DNA of 64,000 bases, taken from NCBI RefSeq assembly GCF_030381805.1, contig NZ_JAUDRH010000008.1, forward strand, positions 310,001 through 374,000, given 5' to 3'. The position numbers and the translations under genes are program-made. Below, one piece after another: positions 44,377-53,966 of the stretch (positions are counted from its first letter, which is position 1; each line of letters begins with the position of its first letter). The notes beneath the pieces are model-generated. The model did no database searches. It was not told the origin of the DNA and was given only the letters and a program-made list of their open reading frames with translations. The stretch is from Chlorogloeopsis sp. ULAP01 (GTDB taxonomy: Bacteria; Cyanobacteriota; Cyanobacteriia; Cyanobacteriales; Nostocaceae).

Positions 44377-45672
44377 CTAAATCCCCAGCCTTTGGTAAAC
44401 CTGTTCTAAATGCTGCAAATGATGCTGTGGATCAAAACACGTTTCAATCTCTGCTGGTGAAAGTTTTGCAGTGACGCGTGGATCTTTGCTAATCAAATCA
44501 TGGAAATTTCCATCTGGCTTGTTCCAAGCTTGGTGAGCATTTTCTTGCACAATTTTATATGCTTCCTCACGCGTCATTCCCTTTTCAACCAAAGTCAGCA
44601 GCACTCTTTGGCTAAACACCACACCGCCATAGACATTCATATTTCGTGTCATGTTATCAGGATAAACCAGCAGGTTCTTCACCAATTCGGTTATTTCCTT
44701 AAGCATAAAATGCATCAAAATACAAGCATCAGGCAAAATTACCCGTTCAACCGAACTGTGGGAAATATCCCGTTCGTGCCAGAGAGCGACATTTTCCAAA
44801 GCAGCGATCGCATGACTTCTAATAATTCTTGCCATGCCCGTTAGTCGTTCCGAACGGATGGGGTTGCGCTTGTGCGGCATGGCTGAAGAACCTTTTTGCC
44901 CTTTAGCGAAAAACTCTTCAACTTCCAAAACATCAGTTTTTTGGAGGTTGCGGATTTCAACAGCAAAACGTTCTATAGAAGCAGCAACCAAAGCTAACTG
45001 TTGAACAAAATCGGCATGGAGATCGCGCGAAATTACTTGTGTTGATGCCGTATCGGGCTTGAGTCCAAGTTTTTCACAAGCGATCGCTTCCACACGCGGC
45101 TCAATATTGGCATAAGTCCCTACCGCACCCGAAATCTTACCAACAGCAATAGTTTTACGTAGAATTTGCCAGCGTTCTTGGTGACGCAATACTTCTGCTA
45201 ACCACCCGGCTAACTTAAAGCCAAAAGTGATTGGCTCGGCATGGATACCGTGGGAACGTCCAATCATTACCGTGTAGCGATGTTCTTTCGCCTTTTGACG
45301 GATTGCATCAATCAAATCTTGCAGGCGTTGCAACAATATATCTAGACTGGCAACTAGTTGCAGTGCCAAAGCTGTATCTAATACATCAGAACTGGTTAAA
45401 CCCAGGTGAATATAGCGCCCAGCCTCACCCACATATTCGTTAACATTTGTCAAAAAGGCAATCACATCGTGGCGGACTTCAGCTTCAATTTCCAGTACCC
45501 TTTGCGGATCGAAATTTGCCTTTGCCTTGATTTCTTCAACCGCCTCGGCTGGAATGTAACCTAATCCCGCCTGCGCCTCACAAACGGCAATTTCTACTTC
45601 TAACCAGGTTTGGAATTTATATGCTTCCGTCCAAAGATTGCCCATTTCGGGCAAGGTATAACGCTCAATCAC
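44377..45672 (-). CDS. purB: adenylosuccinate lyase
   Basis: The 431-residue enzyme of the fumarase/aspartase superfamily acts twice in purine synthesis, cleaving SAICAR to AICAR and adenylosuccinate to AMP, each time releasing fumarate. The signature loop GSSAMPHKRNP is intact, as are the conserved TSSDVLDTALALQL and GRSHGIHAEPITFG (catalytic His) segments. It starts at GTG 45672 with MIERYTLPEMGNLW, a standard N-terminus. It is followed downstream by a hairpin and preceded by the same-strand YihY gene with a 50-base gap. Confidence 0.97.
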   Translation of the reverse strand: MIERYTLPEMGNLWTEAYKFQTWLEVEIAVCEAQAGLGYIPAEAVEEIKAKANFDPQRVLEIEAEVRHDVIAFLTNVNEYVGEAGRYIHLGLTSSDVLDTALALQLVASLDILLQRLQDLIDAIRQKAKEHRYTVMIGRSHGIHAEPITFGFKLAGWLAEVLRHQERWQILRKTIAVGKISGAVGTYANIEPRVEAIACEKLGLKPDTASTQVISRDLHADFVQQLALVAASIERFAVEIRNLQKTDVLEVEEFFAKGQKGSSAMPHKRNPIRSERLTGMARIIRSHAIAALENVALWHERDISHSSVERVILPDACILMHFMLKEITELVKNLLVYPDNMTRNMNVYGGVVFSQRVLLTLVEKGMTREEAYKIVQENAHQAWNKPDGNFHDLISKDPRVTAKLSPAEIETCFDPQHHLQHLEQVYQRLGI

Positions 45673-45722
45673 AGTCCGCCACAGATTACAACCGTCATAT
45701 TGTACAGTTAGTGGTTGTGAAG

Positions 45723-46736
45723 TTACCGATTTTTTCTCATCCTTTTTAAGCGTTTGGAATGGGGAAAACGCGAAAAGAGAGTGCTTGCCCAGTTAGAGTC
45801 AGATTTTTTAGTACTGGATTTTTGATGTTTAGGTTTTAAACCTTGTTGGTTGCGATCGCTTTCACTGATAGGAACTGCATAATCAGCAGGGACAATATGA
45901 GAACCATACCTTCGCGAGTAAACTTGGGTAAATTCTGCACCAAAAAACAAGATTTGAGCGGCATAATTAACCCAAACTAGAATCACTACTATCGAACCAG
46001 CAGCTCCATAGGTAGAACCAAAAGTAGCATTACCCAGATAATGTCCCAGTGCATACCTGCCCAAGGAGAACAACAGCGAGGTAATCGCAGCTCCAATTAA
46101 AACATCTTTCCAAGTGATTTTGACATCTGGCAAGACTTTGAAAATCAACCCGAATAGCACTGTGGTGATGGCAAAACTAATGATGAAGTTGACAATCTGC
46201 CAGAGGAAATCAACACCTGGTAGTAAGTTTTGAAAGTAACCAATTATCGCTGCCAATACCGTACTAACTACCAAGGATACCAAGAGTAAAAAGCCAATAG
46301 CCAATACCATCGCGAACGATAAAAAGCGCTGGCGAACCATATTTTTCATCGCCTTTCCTGGTTTTGGCTGCACTTCCCAAATCGTATTTAGAGCATCTTG
46401 TAACTCGGTAAATAGACCTGTCGCACCAAATAACAAAACAACAATACTGATGAGTGAGGCGATTGTTCCTGCTTGAGGTCGATTAGCATTATCAATTGCA
46501 TTTTGAATAACTTTAGCACCTTCCGGCCCAATTAAACCTTGAAGTTGGTTAAAAATTGCATTAGTTGCTGCTGCTTCTCCAAATACTGCACCAGCTACCG
46601 CAATGACAATAATCAGTAATGGGGCAATGGAAAAAATAGTGTAATAAGATAACGCTGCGGCTAACCGCGACGCTTTATCTTTCTGCCATTCACTAAATGT
46701 TTCTTGGAATAACCCCCAAATCACTTTCAAATTCAT
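45723..46736 (-). CDS. YihY/BrkB family inner-membrane protein
   Basis: The 337-residue protein has six membrane helices and the family opening FSEWQKDKASRLAAALSYYTIFSIAPLLIIVIAVAG (in blocks), with LGNATFGSTYGAAGSIVVILVWVNYAAQILFFGAEFTQVYSRRYG near the end. The C-terminal 50 residues are basic and hydrophilic. The family was once called ribonuclease BN, but that activity is not supported; its function is unknown. It lies 50 bases upstream of purB on the same strand and could be cotranscribed. Confidence 0.88.
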   Translation of the reverse strand: MNLKVIWGLFQETFSEWQKDKASRLAAALSYYTIFSIAPLLIIVIAVAGAVFGEAAATNAIFNQLQGLIGPEGAKVIQNAIDNANRPQAGTIASLISIVVLLFGATGLFTELQDALNTIWEVQPKPGKAMKNMVRQRFLSFAMVLAIGFLLLVSLVVSTVLAAIIGYFQNLLPGVDFLWQIVNFIISFAITTVLFGLIFKVLPDVKITWKDVLIGAAITSLLFSLGRYALGHYLGNATFGSTYGAAGSIVVILVWVNYAAQILFFGAEFTQVYSRRYGSHIVPADYAVPISESDRNQQGLKPKHQKSSTKKSDSNWASTLFSRFPHSKRLKRMRKNR

Positions 46737-46940
46737 TACTTCCTCTCTGTAAGCAGGATGTTTTTACCTCCAGAGTTAATAAATACTAAATTTCCTGGAT
46801 ATTCCACATCTTCCTTAAGGTGTTTACATACTCATATTTAAGACAGAATTACTGGCATGAGGAGCGATCGCTCCAACGGGTGTTGCTATGATTTTCAGTA
46901 AAATTGGCGACAAAAACCTTATCAGGGAATACAATCAGGT

Positions 46941-47180
46941 ATGGCTTTTTATGTGGTTCTTTTGAAAGATAGTGAAGATGATAAAAAAGTAGTTTACTGT
47001 TTTGGATCTAGTGAAGAAAAACTTGGTCGTCTAGAATAGAATAAACTTAGCGGTGAAGTTAAAGAAATAGAACCAGCCCCAACTAATAATTCTTCAGCTT
47101 TGTTTGTCAGAGCCTCAGCCAAAATTTACCAACATTGGCAACAGAGAAACTTTCCTGAAAAAAGTTGTTGGGCATCCTAA
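46941..47180 (+). pseudogene. small cyanobacterial protein gene with an in-frame TAG
   Basis: From ATG 46941 the frame reads MAFYVVLLKDSEDDKKVVYC, FGSSEEKLGRLE, then TAG at 47037-47039. It continues without another stop through NKLSGEVKEIEPAPTNNSSA and LFVRASAKIYQHWQQRNFP to TAA at 47178. The sequence on both sides of the TAG looks like one coherent protein of 79 codons, and I recall similar uninterrupted small proteins in cyanobacteria. So this is probably a recent nonsense mutation (a sense codon such as CAG or GAG would restore it), a sequencing error, or readthrough. Its function is unknown. An AGGGAA/CAGG stretch precedes the start. Confidence 0.6.
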
Positions 47181-47212
47181 GAGGAAAATTAATCAGCTGT
47201 TCAGTATTCCAT

Positions 47213-47254
47213 AAATTCCCAATCCCCAGTCACCAGTACCCAATCCTTATCCCC
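47213..47254. repeat. C-rich short tandem repeat (CCCAATCCCCAGTCACCAGTACCC type)
   Basis: Degenerate CCCAGT/CCCAAT units lie directly before the cysE stop. They are related to repeats at 3760, 29955 and 42521. Confidence 0.6.
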
Positions 47255-47255
47255 T

Positions 47256-47975
47256 CTAAATTCCTGCTCCATCTAGAAACTCTTCAATCACCAAATCACT
47301 ATCGAATTTAACTTCGTTGCCTACACATACATCAGTATTAGACAGATGTAAATTAGTTTCCAGCTGCTCCATTTGTTTTTCTAGTTCCTTTACCCGTTCA
47401 AATAAAGCTCGGATCGCTTCAGCTTCTACATCACGCAGCTGATTGTGAGCCAAAATATCGGTTTTTAGCTTGTCTTGACGAGTGATACGTCCGGGAATTC
47501 CAACTACAGTAGTATTGCTGGGTACATCGCGCAGCACCACAGAACCCGCCCCGATGCGGACATGATCCCCAATTTGAATATTACCCAATACCTTTGCACC
47601 TGCTCCCACGACTACGTTGTTACCTAGAGTGGGATGACGTTTACCGCTTTCTTTTCCAGTACCGCCTAAAGTAACACCTTGGTATATCAAAGCGCGATCG
47701 CCCACAATTGCCGTTTCACCAATTACTACTCCCATCCCATGATCGATAAATACACCCTTGCCAATTTTTGCTCCTGGGTGAATTTCGATGCCTGTGAAAA
47801 ACCGACTGAGTTGAGAAATAAATCGTGGGATAAAAGGTATTTCCCTTTTGTACAGCCAATGTGCTATTCGATGGAACATTAGAGCTTGAAGTCCAGGGTA
47901 GCAGAACAAGACTTCCACCCAGTTACGGGCAGCAGGATCGCGCTCGTAAATTGTTCGCAAATCAGTTAGCAGCAT
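47256..47975 (-). CDS. cysE: serine O-acetyltransferase
   Basis: The enzyme transfers acetyl from acetyl-CoA to serine, the first step of cysteine synthesis. The protein has 239 residues from ATG 47975 ([18 protein letters not shown], the family's usual start; a TTG at 47987 adds four). The left-handed beta-helix hexapeptide repeats are clear: [45 protein letters not shown] and [13 protein letters not shown] in sequence. The C-terminal 45 residues form a charged tail longer than in short CysE proteins and may affect complex formation with cysteine synthase. Confidence 0.95.
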   Translation of the reverse strand: MLLTDLRTIYERDPAARNWVEVLFCYPGLQALMFHRIAHWLYKREIPFIPRFISQLSRFFTGIEIHPGAKIGKGVFIDHGMGVVIGETAIVGDRALIYQGVTLGGTGKESGKRHPTLGNNVVVGAGAKVLGNIQIGDHVRIGAGSVVLRDVPSNTTVVGIPGRITRQDKLKTDILAHNQLRDVEAEAIRALFERVKELEKQMEQLETNLHLSNTDVCVGNEVKFDSDLVIEEFLDGAGI

Positions 47976-48115
47976 ACTCAACTTCAATGATGATTTTTTG
48001 GCAAGGCTACAGTTTTCGGAAGTTCCCCATAACGTTGAAATCGGATCTTTTCAGGTAAATATTATTTTCCAGATTATCAATCTTGGAAACCAAACCCGTT
48101 TCTTGATAGGGAATC

Positions 48116-48152
48116 ATCTATAAAACTACGGTAAACCGATAGTTTTATAGAT
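48116..48152. repeat. long palindromic hairpin in the 47976-48676 spacer
   Basis: ATCTATAAAACTA pairs perfectly with TAGTTTTATAGAT, and the inner CGGT pairs with ACCG across an AA turn. That gives 17 bp with one bulged A. It lies 141 bases upstream of the cysE start. The rest of the 701-base spacer has a second hairpin (48328-48357) and no gene I can support. Confidence 0.6.
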
Positions 48153-48327
48153 TTTAGATGATTAATCGGATGCTATCACATTTACTAATCAGAAAAAAGT
48201 TCATGCTTCGCAAAATACAAAAAAATAATCGATGAACCGTAGTATTAAGTTTTCTCTGGCGATGAGCGAGATTGCTAACAAGCAACCTGTAAATGAGCCT
48301 GATCTATAACAAATTCTGACGAGTCTG

Positions 48328-48363
48328 CCGTGCAGGTGTAGTGCAGAGTCAGCACGGATTTTT
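48328..48363 (+). terminator. possible stem-loop CCGTGC/GCACGG followed by T-run
   Basis: CCGTGC at 48328-48333 pairs with GCACGG at 48352-48357, followed by ATTTTT. There is no recognised plus-strand gene upstream, so its role is unclear. Confidence 0.3.
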
Positions 48364-48676
48364 GCAGTTAGATTCCTCAAGTTTTAGGCAGTGTCTCAAT
48401 GCAGGTAGAGGCGATCGCATAAATTTAGTCAGTTCCATTAAAGGCGTGATTGGAGTGAAAATAGTATGGGAAGCTGAGTGGATCTGCCTTTAAAAGAAGA
48501 TTTTAGCGGAGTCTACCTTTAGCGATTGGATGCCCCTACAGATCGTAATTCCATTTTAACTAACAGTAGGATTTTAGAGTGTATTAGGACAAGACTAAAA
48601 AAGTTTGTGTAGAAGAACAATTAAGAGCGGTAGGCACAAAATCAAGCATCTACCGCTCAACTATTCTTGATCTGCA

Positions 48677-49162
48677 TTATTTACGTACATATGCCATAGC
48701 AAATTGCTCTGCAAACAGTTCTAATTGCTCTGGGCTGAAGGCATTGAGGTACTTGGGCGCGATCACAGGAGTCAGAAATTCCAGCATCAGGCGGTTTTCA
48801 ACCCAAAATTCGATAACATCGAATATGCCCTCACGGTTACACGGCAATACTCGCCATCCTTCCCGTGCGCCAATTTGTTCAATTTCCTCTAAACTACTGG
48901 GAACAGAAATTGCTGCATGAACGGATGTGTAGTTAGAAGGATGCTCATTAATTTGGCATCCTGCTTGTCCTTGCCATGCATCTGGGATGAGTTCCGCACC
49001 CAAGGGGTAAAGTTCAATTAATGAACCAAATTCATCTCCTACTAGTACCATGTAACTATCGGGAACGGGAGGAAAAGGAAGGGCTTTGCCGCGTATAATT
49101 TCTGCCAACACACTAGCAACGTGTTGAGGATTTTTAACTGCAATTGAAATATGGTGAATCAT
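48677..49162 (-). CDS. VOC (glyoxalase/dioxygenase-fold) family protein
   Basis: The 161-residue protein has the vicinal oxygen chelate pattern: MIHHISIAVKNPQHVASVL at the N-terminus, GSLIELYP as the end of the first module, then VHAAISVP and FWVENRLMLEF in the second. Potential metal ligands are His in the first strand and Glu in LIELYP, VHAAI and MLEFLTP. The family includes glyoxalases, dioxygenases and resistance proteins; the substrate is unknown. It is upstream of nothing obvious; dnaG lies after it in the opposite genome direction but on the same strand, 137 bases away. Confidence 0.75.
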   Translation of the reverse strand: MIHHISIAVKNPQHVASVLAEIIRGKALPFPPVPDSYMVLVGDEFGSLIELYPLGAELIPDAWQGQAGCQINEHPSNYTSVHAAISVPSSLEEIEQIGAREGWRVLPCNREGIFDVIEFWVENRLMLEFLTPVIAPKYLNAFSPEQLELFAEQFAMAYVRK

Positions 49163-49299
49163 AGTTGTTTATCCTCTCTTGAGAGAGGTGTGTTGCTTTG
49201 TAGTTGTTACCTACAGTCCAACTATTTTCAGTTTCGGATTTTATAGAAATTATTTCTATTTTTGGCAAAACAGCAACTAAGCTGACAACAGACACATTC

Positions 49300-51246
49300 T
49301 CACAATAACTCTGGCAGAGAAAATAGTCGTTGCCGATCTAATTCTTGTAAGCGCTGTTTTTCGGCATAAAAAGCTTGGTAATATGATTGCCAGCGCTCTG
49401 GCTCCTGTTCTGGATCGGTTTGCTGCCACAATTCCAAAAAGTGACGATACCGCTTTTCTCGTAACACGCGTTCCATACAAGCGATCGCTGCTTGTACTAC
49501 TTGAGGAGTGCGCAGAATTTCTTTTTGGCTTTTCTCGTTGAGATGAAACAGATGGGAAACTAACTCTATTTCTTCAGGAAACTCTAGAAATCTATCTTGA
49601 ACTGTTGATATTAGCTCGTGCTCCAAAGGAACAGATGAAATTTCTAAAATTTGTTGCCACAAAAATCGATGATGGGAAAGGCTAAATTGTAAATCTCGCT
49701 CTTCTAAGGCGTCAGTAATAAATTGACGTTGTTCGGGACAATGCAGGTAAATTCGCAATAATAAAGCCTCTGCTTGTTCTAAAAGACTTTTTTCTAGTGT
49801 TGGTGTAGTTTTTTTACTTTCCTGTGTAAATAATTGTGAGGCTATTCTAGGCTGTTTTGGACGAGGAAGATAGGCTGATGGAGAGCTATAGCTATTTTGT
49901 GGAGCAATTTGAGTGATGAGATTTTCTACTCTTAGGGGTAAGAGTCTTGCATCGCCCAGAGCTAATATTTCTGCACAATGAGATACGTAGTAATTCAGCG
50001 TATCACTATTTTCTATATTTTTCAGTAATTTTACTAATTGTTGTGAGACTTGCTGAAAGTCAGTAGCCTGTTTTAAGTCCCGATTTTTAACAATTTGCTG
50101 AATTTGCCAATCTAGCCACAAAGGGGCGCTTGCCAACAGTTGGCGATAATCTTCTGGGCTGCGTGCAAGCAAGTATTCATCCGCATCTTTGCCATCAGGC
50201 AAATTCAGAATTTTAAGCTGTACTTCGCCCTTGTATGCTAAGTTGGCAATTTCTCCGATCGCTCTTTCGGCGGCGATCGTTCCGGCTTTGTCGGCGTCAA
50301 AGTTAAGTATCAATTGTTTCGAGTCGCTGTAGCGCAATACTAAACGCACTTGCTCTAAGCTGAGGGCAGTACCGAGAGATGCGACAACGTTGTTAATTCC
50401 AGCTGCGTGGAGAGCGATCGCATCAAAGTATCCTTCTACCACCACCGCTTGATCGAGTTGAGAAATGCCAGCTTTGGCTTGATGAAGTGCAAATAAAGTT
50501 TTACCTTTCTGAAAAAGTTCAGTTTCCGGTGAATTGAGATACTTTGGTTGCTCATCTCCCAGACTTCTGCCACCAAAAGCGATCGCGCGTCCCATCATGT
50601 CATGAATGGGAATTATAATGCGATCACGAAACACATCGTAATACCCAGTGCTTTCTTTGCGGGGTTTAATTAAACCAGCCTTTTCTACTAGCTGAACGGG
50701 ATAGCGTTTATCTTCTACCAAATAACGATAAAGGGTTTCCCAACCAGCAGGAGCATAACCTAAATTAAACTGCCCAATTGTTTCATCTGTCAGTTGGCGT
50801 TTTTCTCGCAGATATTCAAGAGCTAATTTTCCTTGACTTTGCTTGAGAGCGTGTTGATAAAACGCTGAAGCCGAAGCGAGAATTTCATAGAGTTGCGATC
50901 GCTCCGAGAGTTGCCTGGAAAATTCTTGTCTGTGTTCGGGTTCTAGAGTTTGCACGGGTACTTGATAACGCCGTGCTAAGTCAAGCACTACTTCTGAAAA
51001 TGAATGCTTGTGTAAATCCATCAAAAACTTAATCGCATTTCCTCCCGCTTGACAGCCAAAGCAATAATACATTTGCTTGCTGGAACTAACGGTGAAACTA
51101 GGAGTTTTTTCTTCGTGGAAGGGACATAAACCGACAAAATCTTTCCCCCGCCTGCGTAAAACAACGTGTTCCGAGATCACATCATAGATATCAACTCGTT
51201 GTTTTATTTCCTCTACAGTGTCTGGGTGTAAACGGGGAATATACAT
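49300..51246 (-). CDS. dnaG: DNA primase
   Basis: The enzyme makes RNA primers for DNA replication. The 648-residue protein has the CHC2 zinc finger (CPFHEEKTPSF with YYCFGC, residues about 40-64), the primase core with DVFRDRIIIPIHD, a TOPRIM domain (VVEGYFDAIALH, LNFDADKAG, DGKDADEYL), and a C-terminal helicase-binding region from about residue 490. Length and order fit bacterial DnaG. It starts at ATG 51246. It is divergent from the cell-wall amidase gene over a short spacer with TGACTAAT-type repeats. Confidence 0.97.
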   Translation of the reverse strand: MYIPRLHPDTVEEIKQRVDIYDVISEHVVLRRRGKDFVGLCPFHEEKTPSFTVSSSKQMYYCFGCQAGGNAIKFLMDLHKHSFSEVVLDLARRYQVPVQTLEPEHRQEFSRQLSERSQLYEILASASAFYQHALKQSQGKLALEYLREKRQLTDETIGQFNLGYAPAGWETLYRYLVEDKRYPVQLVEKAGLIKPRKESTGYYDVFRDRIIIPIHDMMGRAIAFGGRSLGDEQPKYLNSPETELFQKGKTLFALHQAKAGISQLDQAVVVEGYFDAIALHAAGINNVVASLGTALSLEQVRLVLRYSDSKQLILNFDADKAGTIAAERAIGEIANLAYKGEVQLKILNLPDGKDADEYLLARSPEDYRQLLASAPLWLDWQIQQIVKNRDLKQATDFQQVSQQLVKLLKNIENSDTLNYYVSHCAEILALGDARLLPLRVENLITQIAPQNSYSSPSAYLPRPKQPRIASQLFTQESKKTTPTLEKSLLEQAEALLLRIYLHCPEQRQFITDALEERDLQFSLSHHRFLWQQILEISSVPLEHELISTVQDRFLEFPEEIELVSHLFHLNEKSQKEILRTPQVVQAAIACMERVLREKRYRHFLELWQQTDPEQEPERWQSYYQAFYAEKQRLQELDRQRLFSLPELL

Positions 51247-51390
51247 AACTTAGCTATTAGCCGTTGGTAATTAGTCATTTAAACTTAGACAAATGACTAA
51301 TGACTTCTAATGGCTATTATATTCTTGTTCCCGATCCAAAATAATCTGTAAAAAATATTACATTTGACTTTTAGAGAGGAAATATTAAAA

Positions 51391-52743
51391 ATGGGACGTA
51401 TTTTTATTTCAGCAGCACACGGAGGCAAAGAAGCAGGAAAACTTGATCCAGGCTCGATCGCGGGTGGTACAACCGAAGCTAAGGAAATGATTTTGCTGCG
51501 CGATTTAATTGTAACGGAACTACGGGCGCGGAATCTTGGTGTTTTGGCAGTTCCTGATGATTTAAGTGCCAAACAAACTATCCAATGGATAAACTCTCGT
51601 GCTCGTCGAGGTGATGTAGCGATAGAAATTCATGCGGATGCGGCTGGCAGCCCGGAAGTTCGCGGGGCTAGCGTTTTTTATATTGCCAACAACGATGAGC
51701 GCAAGATTAATGCCGATTTACTTTTGGTAGGATTGTTACGTCGCGTTCCCCAATTACCTAATCGTGGGGTTAAGTCTGATACTAATTCGGGTTTGGGCAG
51801 TTTGGCATTCTGTCGCCAAATCACCGTACCTTCTTTATTGATGCAAGTTGGTTTTTTATCCAGCCCAGATGATCGCTCTTTGCTGCAATCTCGCCGTCGC
51901 GACTTTGCCATTGGTATTGCTGATGCACTAGCAGCTTGGAGTCGCACTATCGATCCTGGTTCAGCAGAAGAACAGGAACCGAAGTTTCCGCCTATCAATA
52001 TCAACATTAACGGGCAAAAGTATACCGAGCAAGGGATACTGGTCAATGGTAATGCTTATATTCCGATTGACTTAGCAGATTGCTTACGAATAGATCTGTC
52101 GAAATCATCTAACATCCGTCGTATCACCTATCGACGAATTGTTTATATCAAAGCTATTGAACTGCGGGATTTTAATATTTCTGTTAGTTGGGATAATACG
52201 ACTCGTACAGTTACTTTACGCTCCAATTTAGTAATTTGTCCTGGTCAAATCGATCGTGTCATGTCGCCAGGTTATACTTCGGAAGTGCAGTTACAGATAT
52301 TTCTTAAAAGCAACAATGAAAATGCTTTAGTACAGTTTCCTGAAATAGCAAAACTCTATCGAGAAGAAGCCGCCATAGAAGGAGTAAACTATGACATTGC
52401 CTTCTGCCAAATGTGTGTAGAAACTGGGTTTTTACGATTTGGAAATGATATCAAACCTGAACAAAATAATTTTGCAGGCTTAGGAACTATTGGTGGTGGT
52501 ACACAAGCGGCGTCTTTTGAAAGTGCTAGAGTTGGTGTAAGGGCGCATATTCAACACTTAAAAGCTTACGCTAGTTTAGAACCCTTAGTACAGGAAGTAG
52601 TAGATCCGCGCTTTCGCTTTGTTACACGCGGTGTTGCTCCCTTAATAGATCAGCTATCAGGACGCTGGTCAGCAGAGTTAGATTACGGTGATAAGATTAT
52701 GGCAATGCTCAAACGCTTGTATGAATCAGCAGGATTTATGTAG
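51391..52743 (+). CDS. N-acetylmuramoyl-L-alanine amidase with C-terminal glucosaminidase-like domain
   Basis: The protein has 450 residues from ATG 51391, supported by AGAGAGGAA upstream; a TTG at 51364 is rejected. Residues 1-190 form an Amidase_3 domain (FISAAHGGKEAG, zinc His; EIHADAAGS, second zinc His). Residues about 195-290 form a small beta module like a copper-amine-oxidase N-terminal stalk (INGQKYTEQGILVNGNAYIPI). Residues about 300-450 resemble a mannosyl-glycoprotein glucosaminidase domain (FCQMCVETGFLRFG, NNFAGLGTIGGG). It would cut peptidoglycan. At the usual catalytic Glu position the sequence is SLLMQVGFLSS, with Gln152. No signal peptide is obvious. Confidence 0.88.
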   Translation: MGRIFISAAHGGKEAGKLDPGSIAGGTTEAKEMILLRDLIVTELRARNLGVLAVPDDLSAKQTIQWINSRARRGDVAIEIHADAAGSPEVRGASVFYIANNDERKINADLLLVGLLRRVPQLPNRGVKSDTNSGLGSLAFCRQITVPSLLMQVGFLSSPDDRSLLQSRRRDFAIGIADALAAWSRTIDPGSAEEQEPKFPPINININGQKYTEQGILVNGNAYIPIDLADCLRIDLSKSSNIRRITYRRIVYIKAIELRDFNISVSWDNTTRTVTLRSNLVICPGQIDRVMSPGYTSEVQLQIFLKSNNENALVQFPEIAKLYREEAAIEGVNYDIAFCQMCVETGFLRFGNDIKPEQNNFAGLGTIGGGTQAASFESARVGVRAHIQHLKAYASLEPLVQEVVDPRFRFVTRGVAPLIDQLSGRWSAELDYGDKIMAMLKRLYESAGFM

Positions 52744-52901
52744 TTAGAAGGGAACAGGTTACAGGGAACAGTAAAATAATACAGGGATTTCAGTCGTGTT
52801 GAAAAATAGCTAATTAAGTAGCCCTTACTGAATTGCGTACACCAATAACGAATGAAAAAAACTTTCCTTCTACCATCTGCCATCTGCCTTCTACTTAACT
52901 A

Positions 52902-53807
52902 CTAATGCATCAACAGTTCGACTAACTTTTGAGTAATGGGAAATCTTGTTTGCCGCTCAAAGTGCAAAAACATTGGGCTAGGATTTGCTTCCAGAAAAAA
53001 GTATTCTCCGTCATGCCTACGACGCCAATCAATCGCTGTCCACTCTAGCATCAATGCTTGAGCAATATCTAAACATTGTTGTTGCACCCCAGCAGGCAAT
53101 TCTATGGGGATTAACTCAGCTTCCATATCTTGGCGAAAGTCTAACTGACTGCTGCAAATCTCAGCTGCATAAACTGCCTTATCAATTACATAGCTACGAA
53201 TATTAGTACCTGGAATATATTCTTGGATCGTTACAGGAGAAACACTGAGAGCTAAACTCAATCGTTCTGGTTCCATATGATCTGCTGTGACTAGTTTGGT
53301 GTGTGCGCCTCCATACACAGGCTTAAATATTACTTTATCTAAGGATTGGATAAAATTAATCACTTCGTCCGGATCGTTACTAATAAGAGTTTGGGGAATT
53401 GTCACTCCTATTTTTTTCACCTTACTCAGTTGAAGAGGTTTTTCTTTGTGAAACTGGTATGCCTGCCAAGAATTTACCCAACGTGGCTGACAAGATTGCA
53501 TGAGCGATCGCAAAGTACTCATTGAATCATTGATGGCTATTTGCTGCTGATGGCGATCGTGTAAAGTTGGCACAGAAACTCCAGGAAAATTCCGCCAGTA
53601 GACACTATGAATATCTTGAAGTTCTAGTCTGCGTCCTTCTGGCAATATTAAACATCCTGTTTGGTTGCTTGGTTCCCACGATATACGTAACTGAGTCGGA
53701 AATAAAGACGTATCTAAATAATCCGCCATTACTCCTGCCTCTATGAGAGCGTTTTTGATAGCTGAGGCATGAGCATCTTGAGAATTACCCAAAATTAAAA
53801 TATTCAT
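52902..53807 (-). CDS. ATP-grasp graspetide synthetase (RiPP macrocyclase)
   Basis: The 301-residue ATP-grasp ligase is of the size and style of MvdC/MvdD/PsnB-type enzymes. Landmarks are VYWRN (69-73, family motif), FHKEKPLQL (119-127), the ATP-binding lysine segment IFKPVYGG (160-167), QEYIPG (195-200), and the metal-binding end TAIDWRRRHDGEYFFLEANPSP with E273 and N275. Such enzymes activate Asp/Glu side chains as acyl-phosphates and join them to Ser/Thr or Lys of a precursor peptide. The partner peptide gene is 159 bases upstream on the same strand. No second ligase, transporter or protease lies beside it. Confidence 0.9.
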   Translation of the reverse strand: MNILILGNSQDAHASAIKNALIEAGVMADYLDTSLFPTQLRISWEPSNQTGCLILPEGRRLELQDIHSVYWRNFPGVSVPTLHDRHQQQIAINDSMSTLRSLMQSCQPRWVNSWQAYQFHKEKPLQLSKVKKIGVTIPQTLISNDPDEVINFIQSLDKVIFKPVYGGAHTKLVTADHMEPERLSLALSVSPVTIQEYIPGTNIRSYVIDKAVYAAEICSSQLDFRQDMEAELIPIELPAGVQQQCLDIAQALMLEWTAIDWRRRHDGEYFFLEANPSPMFLHFERQTRFPITQKLVELLMH

Positions 53808-53966
53808 CTTTAAAAAGATTTAGAAAAATATTTATTTAATAAAATTGCAGCATGATAAATCAAATGCTGCAATTTCATAGTTTAGAAAAAATAAGGAATT
53901 TTTCTAAAAAAATAAGCCCATATATAGTGGTATTAAACCAAGGTCTCAAGAAGAATTTAAGATGAT

